Shown here: positions 26,600-34,600 of the stretch, in pieces
Position numbering within the stretch: the first letter of the stretch is position 1
How the letters are laid out: each line of letters starts with the position of its first letter
DNA from: Phycisphaerae bacterium
GTDB taxonomy: Bacteria; Planctomycetota; Phycisphaerae; Sedimentisphaerales; Anaerohalosphaeraceae
Assembly (NCBI GenBank): GCA_029858345.1
Contig: JAOUFG010000001.1
Span: 41,916 to 105,915, forward strand
Direction: 5' to 3'
Length of the DNA: 64,000 nt
The notes under the pieces: generated by a model
Seen by the model: the letters and a program-made list of their open reading frames with translations, nothing else
The model's database searches: none
What the model was told of the DNA's origin: nothing
Position numbers and translations under genes: made by a program

Positions 26600-27367
26600 A
26601 TGAAAATGGATAAACAGATCAGTATCATGCCCTGCCTTGACATGCAAAATGGCCGGGTCGTTAAAGGGGTTCATTTTGTCGACATTCGTGATGCGGGCGA
26701 TCCCGTGGAGTGCGCGAAGGCCTATTGCGCCGCTGGTGCCGACGAGCTGGCGCTTCTGGATATCACCGCAACCGTTGAAAACCGGCCCACGATGCTCGAG
26801 GTGGTCAGCAATGTCGCTGAGGTTACGACCATTCCCTTTACTGTCGGAGGGGGCATTTCTGATGTCGCTTCGGCAGCAGCGGTTTTAAACGCAGGAGCCG
26901 ACAAGATATCAACCAGCAGCGCCGCCTTTCGCAAGCCCGAGATCATCAAAGACATGGTCGCCGAATTCGGCCCGGAAAAGGTGACCGTGGCGATTGATGT
27001 GGATGTGAATGAATCAATGCCGTCCGGCTATGAAGTCTATATTGACGGCGGCCGAACACCGACGGGGGCTGATGCCATCGAGTGGGCCAAAAAAGTCGAT
27101 GGCTTTGGGATTCCGGTCATACTGCCAACCAGCAAGGCCGGAGATGGCGCCCGGACGGGATACGATCTTCCCGTGATCAGGGCGATGGCCGCTGCCTGTT
27201 CGGCCCGGATCGTCGCCTCAGGAGGCGCCGGAAAAATGGAAGATTTCTATGACGCGGTGCAGGCCGGGGCAACAATTCTGCTCGCCGCATCCGTCTTTCA
27301 TTTCCACATGATTGATATACCCCAGTTAAAAAACTACCTGCGGGATAAGGGCTTAAACGTCAAGTAA
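26600..27367 (+). CDS. hisF: Imidazole glycerol phosphate synthase cyclase subunit HisF
   Basis: HisF uses ammonia, normally channelled from the glutaminase HisH, to make imidazole glycerol phosphate and AICAR from PRFAR. The 255-residue (beta/alpha)8 barrel keeps the catalytic Asp in IMPCLDMQNGRVVKGVHF (canonical Asp11) and the Asp/Gly of the second active-site loop (SKAGDGARTGYD, canonical Asp176), plus the phosphate-binding GGG and ASGGAG loops. The second loop differs from the usual SMDRDGT. No hisH or other his gene is next to it. Confidence 0.92.
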   Translation: MKMDKQISIMPCLDMQNGRVVKGVHFVDIRDAGDPVECAKAYCAAGADELALLDITATVENRPTMLEVVSNVAEVTTIPFTVGGGISDVASAAAVLNAGADKISTSSAAFRKPEIIKDMVAEFGPEKVTVAIDVDVNESMPSGYEVYIDGGRTPTGADAIEWAKKVDGFGIPVILPTSKAGDGARTGYDLPVIRAMAAACSARIVASGGAGKMEDFYDAVQAGATILLAASVFHFHMIDIPQLKNYLRDKGLNVK

Positions 27368-27501
27368 AGCATTCGCGTCACGAATTAACAAAGCCGTGAC
27401 AGTGACGGCCTGTCCTGCCGGCCGGTCCGCCATAGCTGGCTTCTGCGTAGCTTTATGCGAAGCAAAATAACGAAGAAGGAAGCTCACAGAGCGAAACAGA
27501 A

Positions 27502-27613
27502 TAACTGCTAACTGCTAACTGATAACTGATAACTGCTAACTGCTAACTGATAACTGATAACTGCTAACTGCTAACTGCTAACTGATAACTGATAACTGCT
27601 AACTGATAACTGT
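27502..27613. repeat. Heptanucleotide tandem array 1 (TAACTGM x16)
   Basis: Sixteen exact 7-bp units alternate between TAACTGC and TAACTGA, ending in one TAACTGT. The array is not in a gene. It is the first of three different 7-bp arrays within 850 bp. Confidence 0.97.
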
Positions 27614-27817
27614 CTATCCCATTAATCATTATTCATTTCAAAGCCCCTTCCAATCTCAAAGCCCCATCGGGGCGAAAGAAAAAATCCGCGTGGGCATGGT
27701 CCACCCTACAAGACTGGGGCCGAACACTATTGTGTCTGACCCCTTTTAGTTTTCCTTTCCCCTGTGCTTCCCGCCTCGCAACCCGCAGCACACCATTCTG
27801 AACACCTGCCTTTTAAT

Positions 27818-27932
27818 CTACGAACTACGAACTACGAACCACGAACCACGAACCACGAACCACGAACTACGAACTACGAACCACGAACTGCGAACCACGA
27901 ACTATGAACTATGAACTATGAACTACGAACTA
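27818..27932. repeat. Heptanucleotide tandem array 2 (CYRYGAA x16)
   Basis: Sixteen 7-bp units of CTACGAA, CCACGAA, CTATGAA and one CTGCGAA, plus a partial unit. Sequence is unrelated to array 1 but the unit length and copy number are the same. Confidence 0.97.
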
Positions 27933-27986
27933 AAAGAAACCTTGCCAAAATGGATGTACTGCGGTTAGAGCACTTTAATCTTTTCT

Positions 27987-28202
27987 GTTCGCATTTAGGC
28001 CGTCGTGAGGACAAGGTCCACAAGGAAGAGAGCACAGCGATATTGGAATATCGCGAGCATCTCTGACACCGTGGACCGAAGCCGCAACAGGCATAAAGCG
28101 AACACGAAAAATTAAATTGCTCTTCCGTACGAGGGCTGCAACGCCCTTCCCTCTGGTCAAAAGCATGAGACCCTCTTTCACGATTGTATTTCCCGTGAAG
28201 AG
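27987..28202. other. Structured intergenic element, possible non-coding RNA
   Basis: Nested inverted repeats suggest a folded RNA. An outer stem GTTCGC (27987) / GCGAAC (28098) encloses GGTCCAC (28015) / GTGGACC (28071), which in turn encloses the perfect hairpin GCGATATT-GG-AATATCGC (28037-28054). Two more hairpins follow: AGGGC/GCCCT (28132-28147) and CTCTTTCACG/CGTGAAGAG (28173-28202). Open frames here (up to 124 codons, minus strand) lack ribosome sites and have odd composition. It matches no RNA family I recognise; strand is unknown. A decayed mobile element is an alternative. Confidence 0.35.
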
Positions 28203-28300
28203 TTGCAGATCGATCAATTAGAACCCAACCAGTAAAAGAAGACCACAACGGGGACCGCCGATGGCAGCCGCCATTTAAGTAACCGAACATTCAAATTGTC

Positions 28301-28342
28301 CCTCAAGCCTCAAGTCTCAAGTCTCAGGCCTCAGGACTAAGG
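28301..28342. repeat. Heptanucleotide tandem array 3 (YCTCARG x6)
   Basis: Six 7-bp units: CCTCAAG twice, TCTCAAG, TCTCAGG, CCTCAGG and a decayed ACTAAGG. Third heptamer family in this intergenic stretch. Confidence 0.9.
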
Positions 28343-28509
28343 TAAATGTTAAATCCCGGCGGGGATGGTAGTGTCGACTGGGGTCTGTCGCAAATGAGAC
28401 CCCCGGCCAAGCAAGTGAAGGTCGAACAAAAGGTGTAGGGATCGCGGAAATATCACCCGCATCCCCCGTGGCAAGCCACGTTAAAGATAAAACAAATAAA
28501 CTGTCACCA

Positions 28510-28633
28510 CAAAAAGGGTACATCCGTCTTCGCTCTTCGAGCTACTCCGGACAGGGGTACAACCCGGCTGTCGGCAGAATCCCGATTTATCGGGACAGGC
28601 CGTACCGGTCCCCCTTTTGCTCATGACGATGGC
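28510..28633. repeat. 124-bp dispersed repeat, copy 1
   Basis: Nearly identical (three differences in 124 bases) and in the same orientation as 31262-31385. It contains CTTCGCTCTTCGAGCTAC near the left and the hairpin CCCGAT-TT-ATCGGG in the right half. No gene. It ends 30 bp before the regulatory block upstream of the GMP synthase gene. The preceding 28343-28509 holds nothing recognisable. Confidence 0.95.
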
Positions 28634-28662
28634 GATTAAAATTTTTGGATACTTTTTGTTTT

Positions 28663-28694
28663 GTTCTTGACTTTTGGGGCAAATTCCAATTAAG
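28663..28694 (+). promoter_or_regulatory. Upstream block shared with asnA (candidate promoter/operator)
   Basis: GTTCTTGACTTTTGGGGC followed by AAATTCCAATTAA aligns with 29835-29870 in front of asnA. It includes a TTGAC -35-like hexamer and an imperfect inverted repeat TGGGG...TTCCA. No convincing -10 at 17 bp was found. Confidence 0.45.
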
Positions 28695-28752
28695 AAAAGA
28701 CTGTATTATTTAACCGGTGATTATTGACAGGCGAACTTAAGGAGAGAACAAA

Positions 28753-29685
28753 ATGGACTACAAGGCATTTATCGAGGAGCAGGTTAATGAACTCAAAGAA
28801 ACCGTCGGCGATGCGACGGCGATCAATGCATTGAGCGGCGGGGTTGACAGTTCCGTTGTGACCGTATTGGCACACCGGGCGTTGGGCCGGCAGCTCAAAA
28901 CGTACTTTATTGACAGCGCATTAATGCGTCAAGGCGAACCGCAGCGGGTTGTCGATATGTTCGCCAAGATGGGAATTCCGGTGGGCCTGGTTGACGCGAA
29001 GGCCGAATTCCTGGCCGCCCTTAAGGGATTGACCGATCCGGAGGAAAAACGTCACGCCGTGACCGATACCTTTTACGCCAGGGTGTTCGGCAGGCTGGTC
29101 AAAGAGACCGACGCTACATTTCTGCTTCACGGGACAATATTGACTGATATTGAAGAAACCGTGGCCGGAATCAAGCGTCAGCATAATATTCTTGAGCAGC
29201 TCGGCATTGATCCGAAAGAGGCGTACGGCTACGCGGTCCTTGAGCCCTTGAAAACGCTTCGCAAAGACGGTGTTCGCGAGGTGGCAAGGGTTTTAAATCT
29301 GCCGCCTGATATCACCGAACGGATACCCTTTCCGGGACCCGCACTGGCGGCCAGAATTGTGGGAGAGGTGACCGAGGAGCGGCTGAAAACCGTGCGGTCG
29401 GCTACCGCTATTGTGGAAGAGGAACTGGGCAACAGCGGAGCGTTTCAATACCTGGCCGTTTTGCTGAACGATAAGGCGACGGGAATCCGCGACGGGAAAC
29501 GGCAGTTCGGTGAGATTGTTGTGGTGCGGTGTATTGAAAGCACGGATGCCCGCACGGCGACCGTTACGGAGCTGCCGTGGACGAAACTGCACCGGCTTTG
29601 TGAACGCATTACGCAGATCGACGGCGTCAACCGCTGCCTCTATGATTTAACGCCGAAACCTCCGGCAACCGTTGAATATATCTGA
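28753..29685 (+). CDS. guaA: GMP synthase ATP-pyrophosphatase subunit (no glutaminase domain)
   Basis: The 310-residue protein covers the C-terminal two domains of GMP synthetase, which adenylates XMP and aminates it to GMP. The PP-loop SGGVDSS is at residues 28-34, ADP-binding and dimerisation motifs follow (RIPFPGPALAARIVGEVTEE; YDLTPKPPATVEYI). The usual N-terminal class I glutamine amidotransferase domain is absent, as in archaeal two-subunit GMP synthases, and no separate glutaminase gene is adjacent. It could therefore work with ammonia or with a subunit coded elsewhere. Start chosen after AAGGAGAG. Confidence 0.92.
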   Translation: MDYKAFIEEQVNELKETVGDATAINALSGGVDSSVVTVLAHRALGRQLKTYFIDSALMRQGEPQRVVDMFAKMGIPVGLVDAKAEFLAALKGLTDPEEKRHAVTDTFYARVFGRLVKETDATFLLHGTILTDIEETVAGIKRQHNILEQLGIDPKEAYGYAVLEPLKTLRKDGVREVARVLNLPPDITERIPFPGPALAARIVGEVTEERLKTVRSATAIVEEELGNSGAFQYLAVLLNDKATGIRDGKRQFGEIVVVRCIESTDARTATVTELPWTKLHRLCERITQIDGVNRCLYDLTPKPPATVEYI

Positions 29686-29834
29686 GATCAGTTCTTGCCG
29701 AAGTTGGCCCGTTTTTCCTGCCGGGTAAGTGTATTGCTGATGGGGATTCGCCGCTCCATGCCGGTGCGATGTTTTGTGCGGGGTTGGGAGCGAAGAGGAA
29801 ACTATAGATAGCCGGGTTCCGCGCCTTCGGAAAA
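29686..29834. other. Gap between guaA and asnA
   Basis: No gene or RNA recognised. The asnA leader continues to 30029 and includes the shared regulatory block and a segment near 29925-29995 whose wording (CTCTGAGCTGCTGAGGACAGG) recalls the 124-bp repeat. Confidence 0.35.
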
Positions 29835-29870
29835 GTTCTTGACATTTGGGGGCGAATCCCATTGATTAAT
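29835..29870 (+). promoter_or_regulatory. Upstream block shared with guaA (candidate promoter/operator)
   Basis: GTTCTTGACATTTGGGGGC followed by GAATCCCATTGATTAAT matches the block at 28663-28694. The inverted repeat TGGGGG...ATCCCA is better here. A -35-like TTGACA is included. It is 160 bp upstream of the asnA ATG. Confidence 0.45.
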
Positions 29871-30029
29871 ATCCACTAATTGTAGTTTTAAGTTGTGGAG
29901 ACGGATTATATTGTACGCCTCCACCCTTCCTCCTATGCTCTCTGAGCTGCTGAGGACAGGTCGGCTCCCTCCCTTGGCAGGGCAGGAGCTTTTAGGTGAT
30001 GTTAACTTTAAGTATAAGGAGAATTTAGC

Positions 30030-31160
30030 ATGTCTGAGAAGAAACAGGATTTGGCGGGCCCGGGGATCGGGGATTACAACGAACTGGAAAAGATACTTCC
30101 GGCCGATTACACGTCGGCGCTGACACCCAAAGAAACACAGATTGCGACGTATGCGGTCAAGGACTACATCGAGGAGCACATGTGCAGGGAGCTGAACCTG
30201 ATACGGGTGACGGTACCGTTGATCGTGGACATAGAAAGCGGGGTCAATGACATGTTGGACCGGGACGGGTCGCGGACGCCGATACAGTTTCATATCAGCA
30301 ACGACCATGACAAGCACCCGGTCGATGCGCAGGTTGTGCAGGCGGCGACGAAGTGGAAACGGATGGCGCTGAAGCAATTTGGGATGCAGGTCGGAGAGGG
30401 GCTTTTGACGGATATGCGGGCGGTGCGGAAAGATTATTTCCTGGACCATGACCACAGCGCGTACGTGGACCAGTGGGACTGGGAGCTGGCGATTACAAAG
30501 GAGCAGCGGAACCTGGGATTTTTGAAGGAAGTTGTACAGAAGCTGTGGAAGGTGCTGAAGGGGGCGGAGCGGCACGTGCAGGGACTGTTCCCTCAGTTGA
30601 AGACGGACTCGTACCCGGACCTGCCGGAAGAACTGACGTTTATTCATGCGGAGGATATTTTGGCGAAGTTTCCCGACCTGCCGCGGAAGCAACGGGAGAC
30701 GGCGATTTTGCAGGAGTATCCGGCGGTCTTTATCTACGGGATCGGCTGGGTGCTGGAGGACGGGTATCCGCATGAGATGCGGGCGGCCGATTATGATGAC
30801 TGGGTGACGGAGACGACGAGCGAGGACGGACGGCCAATGCACGGGCTCAACGGTGATATTCTGGTGTGGAACCCGGTGACAAAACGGCGGCATGAACTGA
30901 CGTCGATGGGGATTCGGGTGACATCGGAGACGCTGCGGCAGCAGCTTGAGATTAGCGGGCAACTTGACTTTTTGAAGCTGCCGTATCATCAGGCGATCGT
31001 CAATAATGAGATCCCGCTGAGTATTGGTGGGGGGATTGGGCAATCGCGGACGTTTATGACAATTTTAAAGAAGGCTCATATTGGAGAGGTCAGTGCGACG
31101 GTGTGGCCAAAGGTGCTCAAGGACATGTGCAGGAAGAAGAATATCCATGTGATCGAATAA
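30030..31160 (+). CDS. asnA: Aspartate-ammonia ligase (asparagine synthetase A)
   Basis: AsnA makes asparagine from aspartate and free ammonia with ATP, using a class II tRNA-synthetase-like fold. The 376-residue product has the family landmarks LNLIRVTVPLIVDIESGVND, VQAATKWKRMALKQFG, MRAVRKDYFLDHDHSAYVDQ WDWE and the final GGGIGQSRTFMTILKKAHIG. AGGAGAA precedes the ATG. Codons look more G-rich than the flagellar genes, which may hint at a different history. It is strictly ammonia-dependent, a theme shared with its neighbours. Confidence 0.97.
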   Translation: MSEKKQDLAGPGIGDYNELEKILPADYTSALTPKETQIATYAVKDYIEEHMCRELNLIRVTVPLIVDIESGVNDMLDRDGSRTPIQFHISNDHDKHPVDAQVVQAATKWKRMALKQFGMQVGEGLLTDMRAVRKDYFLDHDHSAYVDQWDWELAITKEQRNLGFLKEVVQKLWKVLKGAERHVQGLFPQLKTDSYPDLPEELTFIHAEDILAKFPDLPRKQRETAILQEYPAVFIYGIGWVLEDGYPHEMRAADYDDWVTETTSEDGRPMHGLNGDILVWNPVTKRRHELTSMGIRVTSETLRQQLEISGQLDFLKLPYHQAIVNNEIPLSIGGGIGQSRTFMTILKKAHIGEVSATVWPKVLKDMCRKKNIHVIE

Positions 31161-31261
31161 GTCGGATGGTGATTTTGTTTTTACTGTTTTTTCTGGTTTG
31201 AAGCATGGCGAGGTTGCCTTTTTGGCAGAGTACCTCGAGGAAAAACTAGAAAACTTAGGCG

Positions 31262-31385
31262 CAAAAAGAGTACATCCGTCTTCGCTCTTCGAGCTACGCC
31301 GGACAGGGGTACAACCCAGCTGTCGGCAGAATCCCGATTTATCGGGACAGGCCGTACCGGTCCCCCTTTTGCTCATGACGATGGC
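31262..31385. repeat. 124-bp dispersed repeat, copy 2
   Basis: Second copy of the repeat at 28510-28633, here between the convergent asnA and purF-like genes. It carries the same CCCGAT-TT-ATCGGG hairpin. The two copies flank guaA and asnA in direct orientation, which would allow excision or duplication of that pair by recombination. Confidence 0.95.
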
Positions 31386-31402
31386 CGACTGAAAAAGGGG
31401 GG

Positions 31403-32902
31403 TTACCACAATTGCTTTTGGCCGGCGGGTTCTTCTTTGTGCTTGCGGGTTCCTGAGGACACGATTTCCTTAATCCTGAATTTTGATTTTTTTCTGCAGG
31501 TCCCGGGACACTCGCCGGTCCAGCAATACAGACACAGTTTTTCTCTCGGCAGGCCGACGGCCTCAACCATGTCCTCAACCGTTTGATAGCGCAGGGTCGT
31601 TACGCCGATATCCTGCGCGATCCATTCAATCATACGTTTGTATTTTGCGGAACGGTGATCGATGTATTCAGAAACATCCTCCAGGTCGTGACCCTCAAGA
31701 CTGCGAATCGCTTTTCGCGCCGCCAGTTCATGAATCGAGCGGGTGGACAGGTTGAATCGGCACGGGAACATCAGCGGCGGACAGGCCGGTCTGACATGAA
31801 TCTGCTTGGCGCCGCAATCCCACAGTTTCTTGATCGTGAAGTTCTTCAACTGCGTCCCCCTCACGATGGAATCCTCGCACACGACAATGCTGTTGTCTTT
31901 GATGACCTCTTTGACGGGGATCAGCTTCATTTTTGCGATATGGTCGCGCGTCTGCTGAGACGGCGGCGTATAGCTCCTGCCGTATCCCGGCGTATATTTG
32001 ACAAGCGGCCTTCGGAACGGCTTGTTGGAGGCCATGGCATACCCCAGACCGTGAGCAAGCCCCGAATCCGGGATCCCGGAAACGACGTCGACCTCGATAT
32101 CCGCGTCGTGCCTGGCCAGCGCCCGGCCGCATTTTTCCCTGACGATCTCGGCGTTGACGCCTTCATAGTTCGATGCGGGAAAGCCCGTATAAATCCACAG
32201 GAACGTGCAAATCTGATTCGTTCTGGGGGTGCCCGGTTTTCGCTGCACGACACCGTCTTCGTTGATGAGAACGATTTCTCCCGGATCCAGATATTTCACG
32301 ATTTCAAATCCAATGTTATGAAAGGCGGCTGTCTCGCTGGTGACCGCCCAGGCGTCATCTTTTTTTCCAATCACCAGCGGGGTATAGCCAAAACGGTCCC
32401 TGGCGGCAAAGATGCCCGTTCGATTTAACAGCAGCAACGAGCATGAACCGTCGATCATATCAAACACTTTCTCGATGCCGTGCACCAGGTCCGTTCCCTG
32501 GTTGATGAGTTTGGCAACGAGCTCGGTTGTGTTCACAATGTGTTTGCCGACTTCACTGAACGAGATCCCTTTTTTCAGCAGGGTCGCGACCAGCGCTTCG
32601 TTGTTTTCGATAATGCCGTTGGTGGCCAGGCAGAAAGGCCCGAATTTCGAATTGAGATAGATCGGCTGCTCATCCAGGGCGCTGATGACGCCGATTCCTT
32701 TGTTGCCCCGCATGCGTTGATAATCATCGAAGAATTTCGACTTGAACTGACTTTGACTGAGCGCGTGAATTTGACGTGTAAACTCGGTTCCCAGAACAGC
32801 CATGCCGCCGTATTCCGTGCCCAGATGCGAGTGATAGTCGGTGCCGTACAGCAGGGTTTCGGCACAGTCGTTCTTTGACACAATTCCAAAAATACCGCTC
32901 AT
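31403..32902 (-). CDS. Amidophosphoribosyltransferase homologue with Ser in place of the catalytic Cys
   Basis: The 499-residue protein is a PurF-type enzyme: an N-terminal Ntn-hydrolase glutaminase-like domain (1-230) and a phosphoribosyltransferase domain with the PRPP loop VVCEDSIVRGTQL. Cysteines suited to a 4Fe-4S cluster are present (QICTF, FPCRF, CLYC). The N-terminus is MSGIFGIVS; ordinary PurF starts MCGIxGI with Cys as the glutaminase nucleophile, and the codon here is AGC. Glutamine hydrolysis is thus probably lost or altered, leaving an ammonia-dependent or regulatory protein. A consensus promoter and AGGAGG site precede it. It may be a paralogue of a normal PurF elsewhere. Confidence 0.88.
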   Translation of the reverse strand: MSGIFGIVSKNDCAETLLYGTDYHSHLGTEYGGMAVLGTEFTRQIHALSQSQFKSKFFDDYQRMRGNKGIGVISALDEQPIYLNSKFGPFCLATNGIIENNEALVATLLKKGISFSEVGKHIVNTTELVAKLINQGTDLVHGIEKVFDMIDGSCSLLLLNRTGIFAARDRFGYTPLVIGKKDDAWAVTSETAAFHNIGFEIVKYLDPGEIVLINEDGVVQRKPGTPRTNQICTFLWIYTGFPASNYEGVNAEIVREKCGRALARHDADIEVDVVSGIPDSGLAHGLGYAMASNKPFRRPLVKYTPGYGRSYTPPSQQTRDHIAKMKLIPVKEVIKDNSIVVCEDSIVRGTQLKNFTIKKLWDCGAKQIHVRPACPPLMFPCRFNLSTRSIHELAARKAIRSLEGHDLEDVSEYIDHRSAKYKRMIEWIAQDIGVTTLRYQTVEDMVEAVGLPREKLCLYCWTGECPGTCRKKSKFRIKEIVSSGTRKHKEEPAGQKQLW

Positions 32903-32974
32903 AGTTATGCCTCCTGACGAAATGGTTGGCTGGAATAAAGCCCGTTTTTCACAAAAACCCGGCTTTCGGCGGTG

Positions 32975-33003
32975 ATTATATCAGATGAACGGTGAAAATG
33001 CAA
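32975..33003 (-). promoter_or_regulatory. Sigma-70-type promoter of the purF homologue
   Basis: On the minus strand TTGCAT, 17 bases, TATAAT. The -10 is perfect and the -35 differs from TTGACA at two positions. It lies 73 bp upstream of the ATG, which has an AGGAGG ribosome site. Confidence 0.65.
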
Positions 33004-33132
33004 AGAAAACTAGGAAAACCAGGAACAGCCCTATTCAATTGATTATCGATTATTGTTGATTGGTGATTGGCCCTGGCCGAGGGAGATTTGAAATTCTTGA
33101 AGTTTTGGGGGATTTGTGTATAGTAGGCGTCG

Positions 33133-34593
33133 ATGAACAGACAGATACCAACCAATCCAGGTGCTCCGGTGCTGTCCCGGCCGGAGGCGGTTTTTATCGC
33201 CGCGGCGGTGACGCTGCTGGTCGGGCTGCTGACGGGGGTCCATGAGAATCTGCTCGATATCCTGTGGGTGTGTGCGTTTTGCCTGGCCGGAGCGGCGACG
33301 CTGATCTGTGTCGCCGCGAAAAACTCCGTCGATCTGGTCGGGTTTGTGCCGATCGTCTGGGTGCTGACGCTGCTGCGGATTGCGCTGCAGGCAATGACCG
33401 CCCGTAAAATCATCGGACACCACTCAACCGGAATCCTGATCGGCTCCGTCGGCAAGGTCCTGACGACACCGGCGCCGCTGGGAGCGGTCCTGACGGGGTT
33501 GGCGTTGGTCGCAGTGCTGGCCATCCTTATCTTCGGGGCGTGTCAGCGTATGACGAGCGCCGCCAACAGCTATATCCGGCAGGTTCTGCCCCTAAAACGG
33601 ATCGGCATCGAAACCGATCTTCGGATGGGGCTGATCGATGAAAGCAACGCCCAAACACTGGCCCGAAAAATCGCGACGGAAGTTCGCTTTTTTTTCGGGA
33701 TGACCGGCGTCAGCATGTTGATGCGCGGCGAAGCGGCCATTTCTGTTTTCACCCTGCTGGGGTGCCTGGTCACGTTAGCATCGGGGAATTCTTTTGAAAC
33801 CATCTCCCGGGAAGGGCTGCTTGGGCCGGTCATGGCATTCGGGGCCTTTTCACTGGTTCCTGCGGTGATCGTAGCTGTTTCCTGCGGCGGCCTGATGAGC
33901 AAGGAAACACTGGCACTGACGCCCGAAGAGGCCGGGCAGGAACCGGTGGCAACGAAGAAAATCACGCTCATCAGCCAGGAAACCGGGGACGCCGAGGAGA
34001 TCGAGCTGCTGAACCCGGACTTTGTGAACCATGCAGGGGTCGATGAACGGATCGTTGAGTTTGAGCCGCCGCGTGAAGCGGCCGCCGCAACCGCATTCCC
34101 GGCGTGCGGCAGTCCGGCGGAATACTATAAACAACTCGGGCACATGATCACCGCGGTGAAAACCCAGCCCCGCGCGGCCGTGCTCGGTTCCAAAGACATT
34201 CGTTCGCTGCCGGTGACCGTGGCGGTGAATATCGCAATCGGTCTGGCCCAGCAAAAACAGAAAGTGCTTATGGTGGATACGGACACGACGCGAAATGCGA
34301 TGGCACAGGTCTTTGAACTCGATCCGGTATTGATGCAGAAAAAGATACAATCCAGCTGCCTGGAAAATCTTTCGGCATGCAGCGTTGGAATCGATAAGAT
34401 TGACCTGCTGCTGAAAAAGAAAAAGATCACCGAGCGCTTTGATACGCTGCTGATTTATGCCCCGGAGGCCGATGCGGCTTGCCTGACTGAAAAAGCAGGC
34501 GGTTCGTGGGAGGTCTTTTTCTTCGGCGATGCGGCCCCGGCCCAAAGCGGGGGCATGCATGTCATCCCGCAGATTCAATCGATTCTAAAGTGA
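33133..34593 (+). CDS. Fusion of FlhA-like export-gate membrane domain and degenerate BY-kinase/ParA-like ATPase domain
   Basis: Residues 20-255 resemble the FlhA membrane half. LLDILWVCAF and TLLRIALQAMTAR align with LLDIGIACSI and TTLFRLSLNVASTR of the FlhA at 1-323, and residues 148-200 carry a FHIPEP-like loop (LPLKRIGIETDLRMGLIDES; FGMTGVSMLMRGEAA). About six membrane helices are seen rather than eight. The FlhA C-terminal domain is missing. Instead, after a linker, residues 330-486 resemble a bacterial tyrosine kinase or MinD/ParA ATPase (VAVNIAIGLAQQKQKVLMVD then TDTTRN), but the Walker A GKS/T is lost (GSKDIRSLPVT). It is convergent with fliD, 7 bp apart. Function unknown; a specialised gate partner or regulator is possible. 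Confidence 0.75.
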   Translation: MNRQIPTNPGAPVLSRPEAVFIAAAVTLLVGLLTGVHENLLDILWVCAFCLAGAATLICVAAKNSVDLVGFVPIVWVLTLLRIALQAMTARKIIGHHSTGILIGSVGKVLTTPAPLGAVLTGLALVAVLAILIFGACQRMTSAANSYIRQVLPLKRIGIETDLRMGLIDESNAQTLARKIATEVRFFFGMTGVSMLMRGEAAISVFTLLGCLVTLASGNSFETISREGLLGPVMAFGAFSLVPAVIVAVSCGGLMSKETLALTPEEAGQEPVATKKITLISQETGDAEEIELLNPDFVNHAGVDERIVEFEPPREAAAATAFPACGSPAEYYKQLGHMITAVKTQPRAAVLGSKDIRSLPVTVAVNIAIGLAQQKQKVLMVDTDTTRNAMAQVFELDPVLMQKKIQSSCLENLSACSVGIDKIDLLLKKKKITERFDTLLIYAPEADAACLTEKAGGSWEVFFFGDAAPAQSGGMHVIPQIQSILK

Positions 34594-34600
34594 TGGGGGT

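Noticed and set aside
27502-27932. Heptamer arrays as a CRISPR array
   Set aside because: Units are contiguous 7-mers with no spacers and no cas genes nearby.
27916-28290. 124-codon open frame on the minus strand
   Set aside because: No ribosome site, Cys/Arg/Ser-biased composition, and it overlaps the strong inverted repeats and the end of heptamer array 2; more likely a shadow of a structured element.
29802-31043. 413-codon minus-strand frame opposite asnA
   Set aside because: Antisense shadow of asnA with extreme Arg/Leu/His content.
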